A model generated the notes under the pieces. The model saw only the letters and a list, made by a program, of their open reading frames with translations, searched no databases and had not been told where the DNA came from. This document shows positions 29,981 through 38,318 of a stretch of 64,000 nucleotides of DNA, piece by piece. The stretch spans positions 1 through 64,000 of the forward strand of contig NZ_FRBQ01000013.1 in the NCBI RefSeq assembly GCF_900142655.1, given 5' to 3'. Positions within the stretch are counted from its first letter, which is position 1. Every line of letters starts with the position of its first letter. Made by a program: the position numbers and the translations under genes. This DNA comes from Phytopseudomonas punonensis. GTDB lineage: Bacteria > Pseudomonadota > Gammaproteobacteria > Pseudomonadales > Pseudomonadaceae.

Positions 29981-31261
29981 ATGAGCGTTAAAGACCAGCG
30001 ACGGATTGACCGAGCTACCGGCTTTGAGAGTAAGACGGGTCGTCTCTTCATGGATGCTGCATCAGCAGCACTGACTGATCTTTCGGGTGTACGCCTGCTG
30101 CGCTGTGGTGTCGATACCGTGCGCCAGTTGTATCGGGGCATGATCCGACCGGACATCATGAGCCTGTTCGAGAAGCCCGGCACCATGGTCGAATTCGCTG
30201 ACCAGATCTGGCACTCGGGCCGTGTCAGCAAGGATTCTGGCTACCAGTACAAACTCCAGAACGCTGACCTCGGCATCATCCTCTTGGTGAAGAACTTCAA
30301 CGCGAAGATCGACTCCATCGGCGCCCACCTGAAAATCGAAGTCTCGCCCCATGCCATCGACGCCCTGTCACCCGAGCGCCTGCAGGAACATATGGACTAT
30401 TACGCCTCGGCTGTTCTGAGCCACCGTGAAATCAACCAGTGCGCCGTCCATCTCGCACTAGACCTGCAGGGCTGGAAACCGCCCGTGGATCTGGTCGCCC
30501 GCATGCACTGTCGTGCACGCACTCAGCGTGACATTTCCGGCATCAACGAAATCAACTGGACGACCAAATCCAGCACCTACGGGCGTGGCGAAACCTTCAT
30601 GTTCGGTTCGGCCAGCGGCGTGCAATTGGCGATCTACAACAAGACCGAGCAAGCCCGCGCAACCGACAAGCTCGACTACTGGGAAAGTGTCTGGAAGCGC
30701 CGCGACAGCTTCGACCCGCAAGATCCGGACAACTACGATCCTGACGCTGACGTATGGCGCGTAGAGCTGCGCTATCACCACTCCGTTATCCAGCAATTCG
30801 CCAGCGGCTCTGTCGACCTCGAGACAGGGGCGATTATCGACACCAGTTCCTATGCCGCCTTCGCGGGGCATCTGGACGGCCTGTGGCGCTATGGCCTGCG
30901 TCAATTCAAGTTGCTCTGCCGCCCTGGTTATTTCGAGCCCATCTGGACGCTGATCCGTGAAGACGTGCGCGTCGATCTGCCGGTGGACTCCCTGCTCGAT
31001 GACACCGAGTACAAGCGTTACTACAAGACCTCGCGTGGCTTCTCCGGCAAGAACGTGGAGCTATTCCTGGGAAACTTCGTCAGCCTGCTGGCAAGGGAAA
31101 AGGTGGGCGCAAAAAAGGCGTTTAAGACCTTGCAGCAATGGGACTGCTGGCCGGTCATCCGCGATCACTACGCCGCCAAGGACATGACCCAGGACGATCT
31201 CTATAAACACATTAGGGATCTGCTGACGGAAAGGCATGTGCGATGGGGGCGTGCTGTCTGA
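29981..31261 (+). CDS. Phage replication initiator (Pf-type rolling-circle Rep)
   Basis: A 426-residue protein, the size of the replication protein of Pf1/Pf4-type phages, between zot and integrase as in those phages. Features: ALDLQGWKPP with the preceding INQCAVH (a possible D/H metal-binding strand), the segment TYGRGETFMFGSASGVQLAIYNKTEQA typical of phage/plasmid replication proteins of the gene II/X type, then WRVELRYHHSVIQQF. It would nick the plus-strand origin. The stop shares one base with the integrase ATG (TGATG). Confidence 0.8.
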   Translation: MSVKDQRRIDRATGFESKTGRLFMDAASAALTDLSGVRLLRCGVDTVRQLYRGMIRPDIMSLFEKPGTMVEFADQIWHSGRVSKDSGYQYKLQNADLGIILLVKNFNAKIDSIGAHLKIEVSPHAIDALSPERLQEHMDYYASAVLSHREINQCAVHLALDLQGWKPPVDLVARMHCRARTQRDISGINEINWTTKSSTYGRGETFMFGSASGVQLAIYNKTEQARATDKLDYWESVWKRRDSFDPQDPDNYDPDADVWRVELRYHHSVIQQFASGSVDLETGAIIDTSSYAAFAGHLDGLWRYGLRQFKLLCRPGYFEPIWTLIREDVRVDLPVDSLLDDTEYKRYYKTSRGFSGKNVELFLGNFVSLLAREKVGAKKAFKTLQQWDCWPVIRDHYAAKDMTQDDLYKHIRDLLTERHVRWGRAV

Positions 31262-32259
31262 TGGCAATCGAAAAGCTTTCTGACGGTCGCTGGAAGGCCG
31301 ATATTGAGCCCGTCAAAGGCAAGCGCTTCCGCAAGATCTTCAAGACCAAGGGCGAAGCTCAACGCTTCGAGGCATCGTGCCGTGCCAAGCTGGTCGACAA
31401 CAAGGATTGGTCACCCAAGCCCAAGGACAAACGCCGGCTCTCTGAGCTTATGCAGCTCTGGTACGACCTACACGGCCACTCCCTGCGATATGCCGCCGGG
31501 CGACTCAGAAAGTTGCTGTATCTGGCCAAGCGCCTGCGCGATCCTGTTGCGATCCGACTCGACCCACACGTCTACGCCAATGACCGGCGCTTGAGGATGG
31601 AAGCGGGCACGTCACCCAAGACGCTTAACAACGAGCTGGGCTACCTGCGTGCGGTATACAACGAGCTACGTGGCCTTGGCGTCATTGACTATCCGAACCC
31701 GTTGGAGTTGGTGAAACCGTTGCGTGTCCAGGAACGTGAACTGTCCTGGCTGACCAATGAGCAGATAGCCGAGCTGCTTGAGGCGATCCGGACGGGCTGC
31801 GATAACCCGCACGTCGAAGTCATCGTGCTGATCTGCTTGGCCACTGGTGCTCGATGGTCTGAGGCTGAAAAGCTCAAGCAGCATTCGGTGCGTAACCGGG
31901 TGATCACCTTCAGCGGCACCAAAAGCGGCAAAGTGCGATCGGTGCCTATCTCTGCCGAGCTCGAGGCCAGGATCATTCGTCACTGGCGTGAGCATGGTCA
32001 GCCGAACTCGGCCATTACCGCATTCCGCCGTGCCTTGGCCCGTACAACCATCAAGCTACCGAAGGGGCAGGCAGCACACGCACTGCGCCATACCTTCGCT
32101 AGCCATTTCATCCAAAACGGCGGAAACATCGTCACGCTGCAGCGCATCTTGGGGCATTCCAGCTTGGCGATGACTATGCGGTATGCACACCTGGCACCCG
32201 ATCATTTACAGGACGCTTTACGATTTGGTCCAATTTCAGCCAGCATACCCGCCCTTTAA
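31261..32259 (+). CDS. Tyrosine integrase of the filamentous prophage
   Basis: A 332-residue recombinase (ATG 31261, coupled to rep). The N-terminal arm domain (~1-60, LSDGRWKADIEPVKGKRFRKIF) is followed by a core-binding domain, then catalytic residues R in ATGARWSEAEKL, K in the beta turn GTKSGKVRSVP, HALRHTFASHF (H-x-x-R), LGH, and Y in MTMRYAHL. All residues are present. It differs clearly from the element 1 integrase, yet both recognise the ssrA end. It stands near attR, about 950 bases away, the space being filled by a cargo gene. Confidence 0.92.
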   Translation: MAIEKLSDGRWKADIEPVKGKRFRKIFKTKGEAQRFEASCRAKLVDNKDWSPKPKDKRRLSELMQLWYDLHGHSLRYAAGRLRKLLYLAKRLRDPVAIRLDPHVYANDRRLRMEAGTSPKTLNNELGYLRAVYNELRGLGVIDYPNPLELVKPLRVQERELSWLTNEQIAELLEAIRTGCDNPHVEVIVLICLATGARWSEAEKLKQHSVRNRVITFSGTKSGKVRSVPISAELEARIIRHWREHGQPNSAITAFRRALARTTIKLPKGQAAHALRHTFASHFIQNGGNIVTLQRILGHSSLAMTMRYAHLAPDHLQDALRFGPISASIPAL

Positions 32260-32277
32260 TGCGATTCTGAGGCACTG

Positions 32278-33105
32278 GTGTCACGATTTGCTGCTGAATG
32301 GCTAATGCATCTCGCCAGGCGGGAGGAGGATATTTTTCAGTATCCTCGCCTTACAGAGGAGATCACTCTCGATCAGGCAATCGGTCGTTTAGTGCTGGCA
32401 CCTGAGGCTGTTTTCGATGGCTGTGTTGAGGATGATCCAGACAAAATGACTTGGTGCCATAGCTATGACAGATGCGGCTCCAGTTTTTACGTCTACAGGA
32501 ATACGTTTCAGGTATGGCTTGATGTCTCCGAGTCTGAGCCCGGCTCAGGTGGATCAGCCATCTACGCAGCGGTTGGCTCATTCGCTCACGGATGTCGATA
32601 TACTTTCATCGGTGACCCGCAAGGTCTGTCAGATATGGCGCTTCGTCGGCGCACTGATGCGATGCTATCATCTGCGCTCAAGTATCGCGGCACCTCCCAT
32701 CTGGCTCCTCATCAAAGGCAGCTTGATGGCTCCAAGGAACTTGGGGTTCCCCCTTTGGTCTGGTGTAGTGATCCTGTTAGCAATATTCAGAGTATGATTC
32801 ACGTTGCGGTTGACTCAATGGAGTTCGACCTCCCGGAGATCAAAGATGTCTATTACGACTTTTCAGCCAAAGCCTTCTGCGACCCTGACGGCCGACCGTT
32901 ACTGGAAACAGTTTTGGGAAGCTGGAGTGATCACCTTGCAGGAAGCGGAAAGACGCGCGCAGGGATCAGTACGCTTAAAAGATGCATACTCCTCAGATCC
33001 TTGGTTTGCCAAAAAAGCGAGTCGAGATCCCAGCTTTTGGAGCAAATTCTACGCGAGTCGCGTGAATTCATAGATGCAGGCGATTTAGCTGAAATTTTCT
33101 ATTAA
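32278..33105 (+). CDS. Hypothetical cargo gene between integrase and attR
   Basis: A 275-residue frame from the GTG at 32278, ended by its own terminator. The first ~200 residues look like a soluble alpha/beta protein (VFDGCVEDDPDKMTWCHSY, SFYVYRNTFQVWLDV, FDLPEIKDVYYDFSAK) of unknown family. After about residue 215 the composition changes, and rare AGA and ATA codons appear while another frame reads better. The end may therefore not be native or may overlap a second gene. The slot beside att is a common place for defence or superinfection genes in such prophages. Confidence 0.5.
   Translation: MSRFAAEWLMHLARREEDIFQYPRLTEEITLDQAIGRLVLAPEAVFDGCVEDDPDKMTWCHSYDRCGSSFYVYRNTFQVWLDVSESEPGSGGSAIYAAVGSFAHGCRYTFIGDPQGLSDMALRRRTDAMLSSALKYRGTSHLAPHQRQLDGSKELGVPPLVWCSDPVSNIQSMIHVAVDSMEFDLPEIKDVYYDFSAKAFCDPDGRPLLETVLGSWSDHLAGSGKTRAGISTLKRCILLRSLVCQKSESRSQLLEQILRESREFIDAGDLAEIFY
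32846..33073 (+). CDS. Possible overlapping 75-residue gene
   Basis: The ATG at 32846 has GGAG seven bases upstream. Its product, beginning MSITTFQPKPSATLTADRYW, is rich in Trp, Phe and charged helices (FWEAGVITLQEAERRAQGS, DPWFAKKASRDPSFWSKFYA) and uses fewer rare codons than the overlapping frame of the 275-residue gene. Either it is a real nested gene, perhaps a partner of the longer product, or a frameshift joined the two frames in the past. Confidence 0.4.
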   Translation: MSITTFQPKPSATLTADRYWKQFWEAGVITLQEAERRAQGSVRLKDAYSSDPWFAKKASRDPSFWSKFYASRVNS

Positions 33106-33126
33106 AGCCCCGTAAGGGGCTTTTTT
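33105..33126 (+). terminator. Terminator of the cargo gene
   Basis: AAGCCCC-GTAA-GGGGCTT followed by T to 33126. A perfect seven-base stem directly at the stop codon of the cargo gene. Confidence 0.88.
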
Positions 33127-33167
33127 GTGCCTGCCATTTTTTCGACACTTTTTCGACACTCAAAGAA

Positions 33168-33202
33168 AAACCCCTGACTTTCTCTAGGAAAATCAGGGGT
33201 TT
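33168..33202 (-). terminator. Present terminator of ssrA, supplied by element 2
   Basis: AAACCCCTGA (33168-33177) pairs with TCAGGGGTTT (33193-33202). On the minus strand it comes right after the CCA end of tmRNA and is followed by T. Its stem is the same as that of the displaced host terminator at 612-647, but the loop differs. Confidence 0.82.
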
Positions 33203-33228
33203 ATTTGGTGGAGCCGGGGGGATTTGAA
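33203..33228. repeat. attR: the functional ssrA 3' end
   Basis: The third copy of the 26-bp sequence, here continuous with the tmRNA body. It is the right edge of element 2 and at the same time the mature 3' end of tmRNA, so integration kept the gene intact. Confidence 0.88.
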
Positions 33229-33597
33229 CCCCCGTCCGCCAGTTCTCCACTGTCGGTACTACATGCTTAGCCGTGTCTATTAAGTTAACCCTCAGCCGCC
33301 CGACGGGCAGGGTGCTTTGGGCGAGTTGTGTAAGTTTTAGCCACTTCGTCCACAACGTACTACGCGGCGATCCTGTTCTGCATGACAATCACTTCGGGTT
33401 TACAGGCATCCCCTAGTGATCGCTGGAGCCGAAGCTACCAGAAGGACTAGTCGCGCCGCTTACGCAGCGAGAGCGTAGCCCTCGTAGTTTTCGTCATTGG
33501 CAACTATAGAAAGTTGCAACAGTGGATTTACGACTTCTGTTACCAAGTCGGCATGCACCTCGAGCTTCGCTACCGGCGTCGAATCCTAATCGGCCCC
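33206..33597 (-). ncRNA. ssrA: Transfer-messenger RNA (tmRNA)
   Basis: About 392 bases on the minus strand. The 5' end GGGGCCGATTAGGATTCGAC and the 3' T arm with GGTTCAAATCC and encoded CCA form the alanine-tRNA-like part. The reading frame in the middle (around 33510-33470) encodes ANDENYEGYALAA and stop, the proteolysis tag. tmRNA with SmpB releases stalled ribosomes and marks the nascent protein for degradation. Its 3' end is the integration target of both mobile elements in this window. The sequence is complete, so function should be preserved. Confidence 0.96.
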
Positions 33598-33702
33598 GAA
33601 ACTGCAAGACGTGCAGTGTACGTCAAAAGGGTTCGTGGCGTCGACCCGGACGTACGCTGCGCGCTGCAATCAGGCCGGCGTTGAGGCCGGCCTGACTTGA
33701 GA

Positions 33703-33978
33703 TCAGCTGGTCGCGCCGCTGCCGTCATCGCCCGGTGCGTCGAGCAGTTGCAGAGCGCGCTCGGCGTGGGTGCCGCAAGCTTTCAGGTCACCAGCAGCCT
33801 GGGCGTCGGTGGCTTCTTTCTTGGCTTCTTGAACCTGCTGCTTGAGTGGCTCGGGCAGAGTGGCTTTGGCGGCCACGGCGTTGTCGAGCTTCTGCAGGTT
33901 GACGGTGCACAGGTCATCGGCTGCGAATGCGGGTGCAGCCAGAACGGCGGCAATGACGAACATGGATACGCGCTTCAT
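33703..33978 (-). CDS. Small periplasmic helical protein, unknown
   Basis: A 91-residue protein with a classical signal peptide (MKRVSMFVIAAVLAAPAFA, cut before ADD). The mature ~72 residues are mostly helical with two cysteines (DLC and KACG) that may pair. The length and motif (LCTVNLQKLDNAVA...ATDAQAAGDLKAC) recall small Pseudomonas periplasmic proteins of unknown role. It is a single gene between ssrA and the cation exporter. Confidence 0.72.
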   Translation of the reverse strand: MKRVSMFVIAAVLAAPAFAADDLCTVNLQKLDNAVAAKATLPEPLKQQVQEAKKEATDAQAAGDLKACGTHAERALQLLDAPGDDGSGATS

Positions 33979-34102
33979 GTGGTAATCCTCTCATCACGAA
34001 TTGAGCCCCGGTGCCGCCCCTGTTGAGGGTTAGGAGAGCCGGGAGCGACCAACCCAAATCATTTGGGCTTACTGAAGCTGACTGGCCTTTCGCGATGGCG
34101 GT

Positions 34103-35020
34103 TCAGTGTTTTTCTGCTTGCCTAACGGCTGCCTCAAATGGGGCGCGGGTGTCGACCGGGTCGGCGTGCACCAGCACTTCGGCCTGGGCGAATTCGCCGC
34201 GGATGGCGTCCTCCACCTGTTCGCAAAGTGCGTGGGCGTCGGTGAGACTGAGATTGCCAGGCAGGTCGACATGCAACTGCACGAACCAGCGGGTGCCGGA
34301 GAGGCGCGTGCGCAGGTCGTGTATGCCTATGACGCCGGGCACCGCGCGGGCCAGCTCGCTCATGCGCGTGCTGACGTCAGGTGCGAGTTCCTGATCCATC
34401 AATACGCCCACCGACTGGCGAGCGATGCTCACCGCACTCCACAGGATGTAAGCGGCTATGCCGATGGCGAATAGCGCATCGCCCTGTTGCCAGCCCAGAT
34501 AGGCGAGCAGCAGGGCAAGGAGGATGCCGCTGTTGAGCAGCAAGTCGGAGCGGTAGTGCAACGAGTCGGCGTGGATCGCCGTGGAGCTGGTCTGGCGCAC
34601 CACATGTTGCTGGAACAGCAGCAAGGCGACTGTCAGCACCATCGACAGCAGCATTACCGCGATGCCCAGGGCCTGGGCAGTCAGCGGTTCCGGCTGATGC
34701 AGGCGCTCGAAGCCCTGCACTGCGACGAGTATCGCACTGGCACCGATAAACAGTGCCTGGCCCATCCCGGCCAGCGCCTCGGCCTTGCCATGGCCGTAAC
34801 GGTGATCGTCATCGGCGGGGCGCAGAGCGATGTTCACAGCGATCAGGTTGAGCAGTGAGGCGGCGCTATCGAGTAACGAATCGGTAAGGCCGGCCAGCAG
34901 GCTGACCGAACCGCTGGCCCACCAGGCGACGGCCTTGCACACCACCAGAGTCAGCGCCACGCAGAGTGCGGCGGCAGTGGCCTGGCGCATCAGGCGGGAG
35001 TGCTGGCGGTCGAGGGTCAT
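34103..35020 (-). CDS. Cation diffusion facilitator, metal exporter (FieF-like)
   Basis: A 305-residue inner-membrane protein of the CDF family. Six membrane helices span about 15-220. Metal-site motifs are TDSLLDS in helix II and HADSLHYRSD in helix V (D/HxxxD pairs), as in the FieF/YiiP branch, plus a His-rich DDDHRYGHGK loop. The C-terminal ~90 residues form the cytoplasmic domain with LHVDLPGNLSLTDAHAL. It exports Zn2+/Fe2+-type ions in exchange for protons. It stands alone. No regulatory site was identified. Confidence 0.9.
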   Translation of the reverse strand: MTLDRQHSRLMRQATAAALCVALTLVVCKAVAWWASGSVSLLAGLTDSLLDSAASLLNLIAVNIALRPADDDHRYGHGKAEALAGMGQALFIGASAILVAVQGFERLHQPEPLTAQALGIAVMLLSMVLTVALLLFQQHVVRQTSSTAIHADSLHYRSDLLLNSGILLALLLAYLGWQQGDALFAIGIAAYILWSAVSIARQSVGVLMDQELAPDVSTRMSELARAVPGVIGIHDLRTRLSGTRWFVQLHVDLPGNLSLTDAHALCEQVEDAIRGEFAQAEVLVHADPVDTRAPFEAAVRQAEKH

Positions 35021-35081
35021 GGGCGATCCATGGGGTGTGGCGGGGGTGAGCCCATCATCGCTGACGGGCTGCGCGGGTCAA

Positions 35082-35501
35082 TCAGGCGGCAGGACGCAGG
35101 CCATAGGCCGCCAGCTGTTCGCTGCTGCCGCTGTGCTGGATCAGGCGCGGGTCGTCGAGTGGCAGGCTGTGGCCAGTCTGGGTTTCGATCAGGGCTTTGA
35201 GTTTGGCGTTGTCGACCTTGCCGTCAACATCCACCACGTCTTTGAGCGATTGCGGGTCGACCTGGGCGTTCAGGCCGCCTGGCAGGTAGATCGCGCCGGT
35301 GGCGAAGTCGATGCCAAAGGCGATCAGGCCGGGAATCACGTAGAAGAGAATGCCGATGGCGTTCAGGCCGACGACGAGGGGGTCGACACGGCCTTCGATC
35401 TGGCCACGGCGATCAGGGAAGAAGATGGTGCCGCAGGCAGTGAGTTGAGTGACCAATGTAACGGCGAGAACGCCGCCGATAACGCGGGATTTCGTGCGCA
35501 T
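35082..35501 (-). CDS. Lipoprotein with membrane-like segment, unknown
   Basis: A 139-residue protein from ATG 35501 (MRTKSRVIGGVLAVTLVTQL). The frame extends upstream to 35552 without sense. The lipobox LTACG puts the lipidated Cys at ~23. Then come PDRRGQIEGRVDPLVVGLNAIG, a hydrophobic stretch (~48-65 ILFYVIPGLIAFGIDFATG) and a C-terminal half with DxDGKVDNAKLKALI, a weak EF-hand-like look. Related Pseudomonas proteins are known only as hypothetical lipoproteins. Confidence 0.72.
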   Translation of the reverse strand: MRTKSRVIGGVLAVTLVTQLTACGTIFFPDRRGQIEGRVDPLVVGLNAIGILFYVIPGLIAFGIDFATGAIYLPGGLNAQVDPQSLKDVVDVDGKVDNAKLKALIETQTGHSLPLDDPRLIQHSGSSEQLAAYGLRPAA

Positions 35502-35652
35502 CGAGCACCTCCAGAAAAAGTGGACGCCACTATAGCAAGGCCAGCATTGCAAAGCTGCTGTGGCGCATCAATACGCAGCTTTCAGCGGCATATGACCGAG
35601 CGAGCGTGGCTGCGGTTCGCCGTTATAATCGCCGGCCTGAAATGGAGCCCTG

Positions 35653-38190
35653 ATGAACAGCCTGCCGATCGATTCTCTGCTGCCCGACCTCTGCCGCGCT
35701 CTTGCGGAGCGTGATGAAGTGGTGCTCGAAGCGCCGCCCGGCGCCGGCAAGACCACCCGCGTGCCGTTGGCCGTGCTCGATCAGCCGTGGCTGGCCGGGC
35801 AGCGCATCATCATGCTCGAGCCGCGGCGCCTGGCCGCCCGCGCCGCCGCCGAGCGACTGGCCAGCGAGCTGGGTGAGAAGGTCGGCGAGACGGTGGGCTA
35901 TCGCATTCGCCTGGACAGCAAGGTGGGGCCGAACACGCGCATCGAGGTGGTTACCGAGGGCATCCTCGCCCGCCGCCTGCAGGACGACCCGGCGCTGGAC
36001 GGCGTCGGCCTGGTGATCTTCGACGAGTTCCACGAGCGCAGCCTGGATGCCGACCTGGCCCTGGCGCTGACCCTCAATGGTCGGGCGATGTTTCGCGGTG
36101 CCGACAGTGGCGAGGCGCCGCTCAAGGTGCTGTTGATGTCCGCAACCCTGGAGGGCGAGCGCCTGGCCGGGTTGCTCGATGATGCGCCGGTGCTGCGTAG
36201 CGAAGGGCGCATGTACCCGGTGGATATCCGCTGGGGCGCGCCCTGGCAGGCTGGTGAGTGGCTGGAGCCGCGGGTGTTGCAAACCGTTGTGCAGGCGTTG
36301 GACGACGAGCGGGGCAGCCTGCTGGTGTTTTTGCCCGGCCAGGCGGAGATTCGCCGGGTGGCCGAGCAGTTGGAGGAGGCCCTGGCCGGGCGAGGGGACG
36401 TGCGCATCTGCCCGCTGCACGGCGAGCTGGAGCTGTCGGCCCAGCGTGCGGCCATCGAGCCGGCGCCGGCCGGGCTGCGCAAGGTGGTGCTGGCCACCAA
36501 TATCGCCGAGACCAGCCTGACCATCGATGGCGTGCGCGTGGTGGTCGACGCCGGCCTGGCGCGGGTACCGCGTTTCGACCCGGGCAGCGGCATGACGCGC
36601 CTGGACACCCAGCGCATTTCCCGCGCATCGGCCACCCAGCGCGCCGGTCGTGCGGGGCGCCTACAGCCGGGCGCGTGCTACCGGCTGTGGTCGCAGGCCC
36701 AGCATGAGCAATTGCCGGCTTATTCCTCGGCGGAAATTCTCCAGGCCGACCTCGCTGGCCTGGCACTGCAATTGGCGCGCTGGGGCGTCGAGGTGGATGA
36801 GCTGGTCTGGCTCGACCCGCCGCCTGCGGCCGCCTACGCCCAGGCACGTGACCTGCTGCAGCGCCTCGGTGCGCTCGACGAACGCGGTGTTCTGACCTCC
36901 CACGGCCAGGCCATGGCCGAGCTGCCGGCCCATCCGCGTATCGCCCACCTGCTGCTGCGCGGCCAGGCCCTTGGCCTCGGCGAGCTGGCCTGTGACCTGG
37001 CGGCCCTGCTGGGCGAACGCGACATCCAGCGTGGCGGCGGTGCCGATCTGCACGGTCGCCTGGCGCTGCTGTCGGGTGAGAGCCGGGCAGCGCGCGGCGC
37101 CAATGGCGGTGTGCAGCGCGCCCGGCAGCTGGCCCGGCAGTTCCAGGGTTACTTGCGCCGCGTGCCGGTCAGCGAGCCGGTAAATGATCCCGAGCATGGC
37201 CGCTGGCTGGGCGCACTGCTGGCCTTCGCCTACCCTGATCGCATCGCTCGCCAGCGCCGCGAAGGCGGCGCCGAATACCGCCTGGCCAATGGCCGCGCCG
37301 CGCAGTTCGCCGAGGCCGATGCGCTGATGAAGCACACCTGGCTGGTGGTCGCCGACCTCGGCAGCCGCCAGGGCCAGCGTGAGGAGCGCATCTACCTCGC
37401 CGCCGAACTGGAGCCGGCGCTGTTCGACTCGGTGCTGGCCGAGCAGGTGAGCAATCAGGATCTGCTCGAATGGGACGAGCGCGAAGGCGTGCTGCGTGCA
37501 GAGCGGCAACGCAAGGTCGGCGATCTGGTACTGAGCAGCGAGGCATTGCCGGGGCTGGATGCCGAGGCGCGCACCACCGCGCTGCTCGGCCTGGTGCGGC
37601 GCAAAGGGCTGGCGCTGTTGCCGTGGACGCCGGAGCTGCGCCAGTGGCAGGCGCGGGTGATGCTGCTACGCGGGCTCGATCTGCAAAGCCAGGCTGCCAG
37701 CGAATGGCCCGATGTATCCGATGCCGCATTGTTGGCCACGCTGGAAACCTGGCTGGCGCCTTACCTGGGCAAGGTCACCCGGCTCAGCCACTTCGCCAGT
37801 CTCGACCTGCACGCGATGCTGCAAACCCTGCTGCCCTGGCCGCTGCCTCAGCGCCTGGATGAATGGGCGCCGCGCAGCCTGCCAGTGCCGTCCGGCTCGC
37901 GCATCGGCCTGGATTACAGCGAGCACCCGCCGGTATTGGCGGTGCGCCTGCAGGAACTGTTCGGCCTGGCCGAAACGCCGCGCATCGCCAACGGCCGGCA
38001 ACAGGTGCTGCTGCACTTGTTGTCCCCGGCGCGGCGGCCGGTGCAGGTGACCCAGGACTTGGCCAACTTCTGGCGCACCACCTATGCCGAGGTGAAGAAG
38101 GATTTGAAGGGCCGCTACCCGAAACACTACTGGCCCGACGACCCATTGATCGCCGAGCCCACCGCGCGGGCCAAGCCGCGTAAGACCTAG
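35653..38190 (+). CDS. hrpB: ATP-dependent RNA helicase HrpB
   Basis: 845 residues, the full family length. DEAH/RHA helicase: Walker A EAPPGAGKTTRVPL (~28-40), DEFHER box (~127), SATLEGERL (motif III), TNIAETSLTIDGV (V) and QRAGRAGRLQPG (VI). Then the helicase-associated and the HrpB C-terminal domains (to the DLKGRYPKHYWPDDP signature at the end). HrpB is widespread in proteobacteria. Its RNA substrate is little known. ATG at 35653 preceded by GGAG. It stands alone on the plus strand and is followed by a palindromic repeat. Confidence 0.95.
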   Translation: MNSLPIDSLLPDLCRALAERDEVVLEAPPGAGKTTRVPLAVLDQPWLAGQRIIMLEPRRLAARAAAERLASELGEKVGETVGYRIRLDSKVGPNTRIEVVTEGILARRLQDDPALDGVGLVIFDEFHERSLDADLALALTLNGRAMFRGADSGEAPLKVLLMSATLEGERLAGLLDDAPVLRSEGRMYPVDIRWGAPWQAGEWLEPRVLQTVVQALDDERGSLLVFLPGQAEIRRVAEQLEEALAGRGDVRICPLHGELELSAQRAAIEPAPAGLRKVVLATNIAETSLTIDGVRVVVDAGLARVPRFDPGSGMTRLDTQRISRASATQRAGRAGRLQPGACYRLWSQAQHEQLPAYSSAEILQADLAGLALQLARWGVEVDELVWLDPPPAAAYAQARDLLQRLGALDERGVLTSHGQAMAELPAHPRIAHLLLRGQALGLGELACDLAALLGERDIQRGGGADLHGRLALLSGESRAARGANGGVQRARQLARQFQGYLRRVPVSEPVNDPEHGRWLGALLAFAYPDRIARQRREGGAEYRLANGRAAQFAEADALMKHTWLVVADLGSRQGQREERIYLAAELEPALFDSVLAEQVSNQDLLEWDEREGVLRAERQRKVGDLVLSSEALPGLDAEARTTALLGLVRRKGLALLPWTPELRQWQARVMLLRGLDLQSQAASEWPDVSDAALLATLETWLAPYLGKVTRLSHFASLDLHAMLQTLLPWPLPQRLDEWAPRSLPVPSGSRIGLDYSEHPPVLAVRLQELFGLAETPRIANGRQQVLLHLLSPARRPVQVTQDLANFWRTTYAEVKKDLKGRYPKHYWPDDPLIAEPTARAKPRKT

Positions 38191-38218
38191 CAATTTCATG
38201 GGTGGAAATCATCAAGTC

Positions 38219-38292
38219 GTAGCCTGGCGTCGAGCGCAGCGATACCCAGGATTGCAATGCCCCAGGTATCGCTGCGCTCGACCCCGGGCTAC
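38219..38292. repeat. Intergenic palindromic repeat, copy A
   Basis: A 74-bp near-palindrome from GTAGCCTGGCG to CGGGCTAC with arms AGCGCAGCGATACC and GGTATCGCTGCGCT. Close relatives lie at 39903-39989 and 47137-47209. It looks like a small REP/MITE-type chromosomal repeat and may also end convergent transcription of hrpB and gudD. Confidence 0.7.
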
Positions 38293-38318
38293 AGGGGCCA
38301 AGCTCGCTATGGCGTCGC

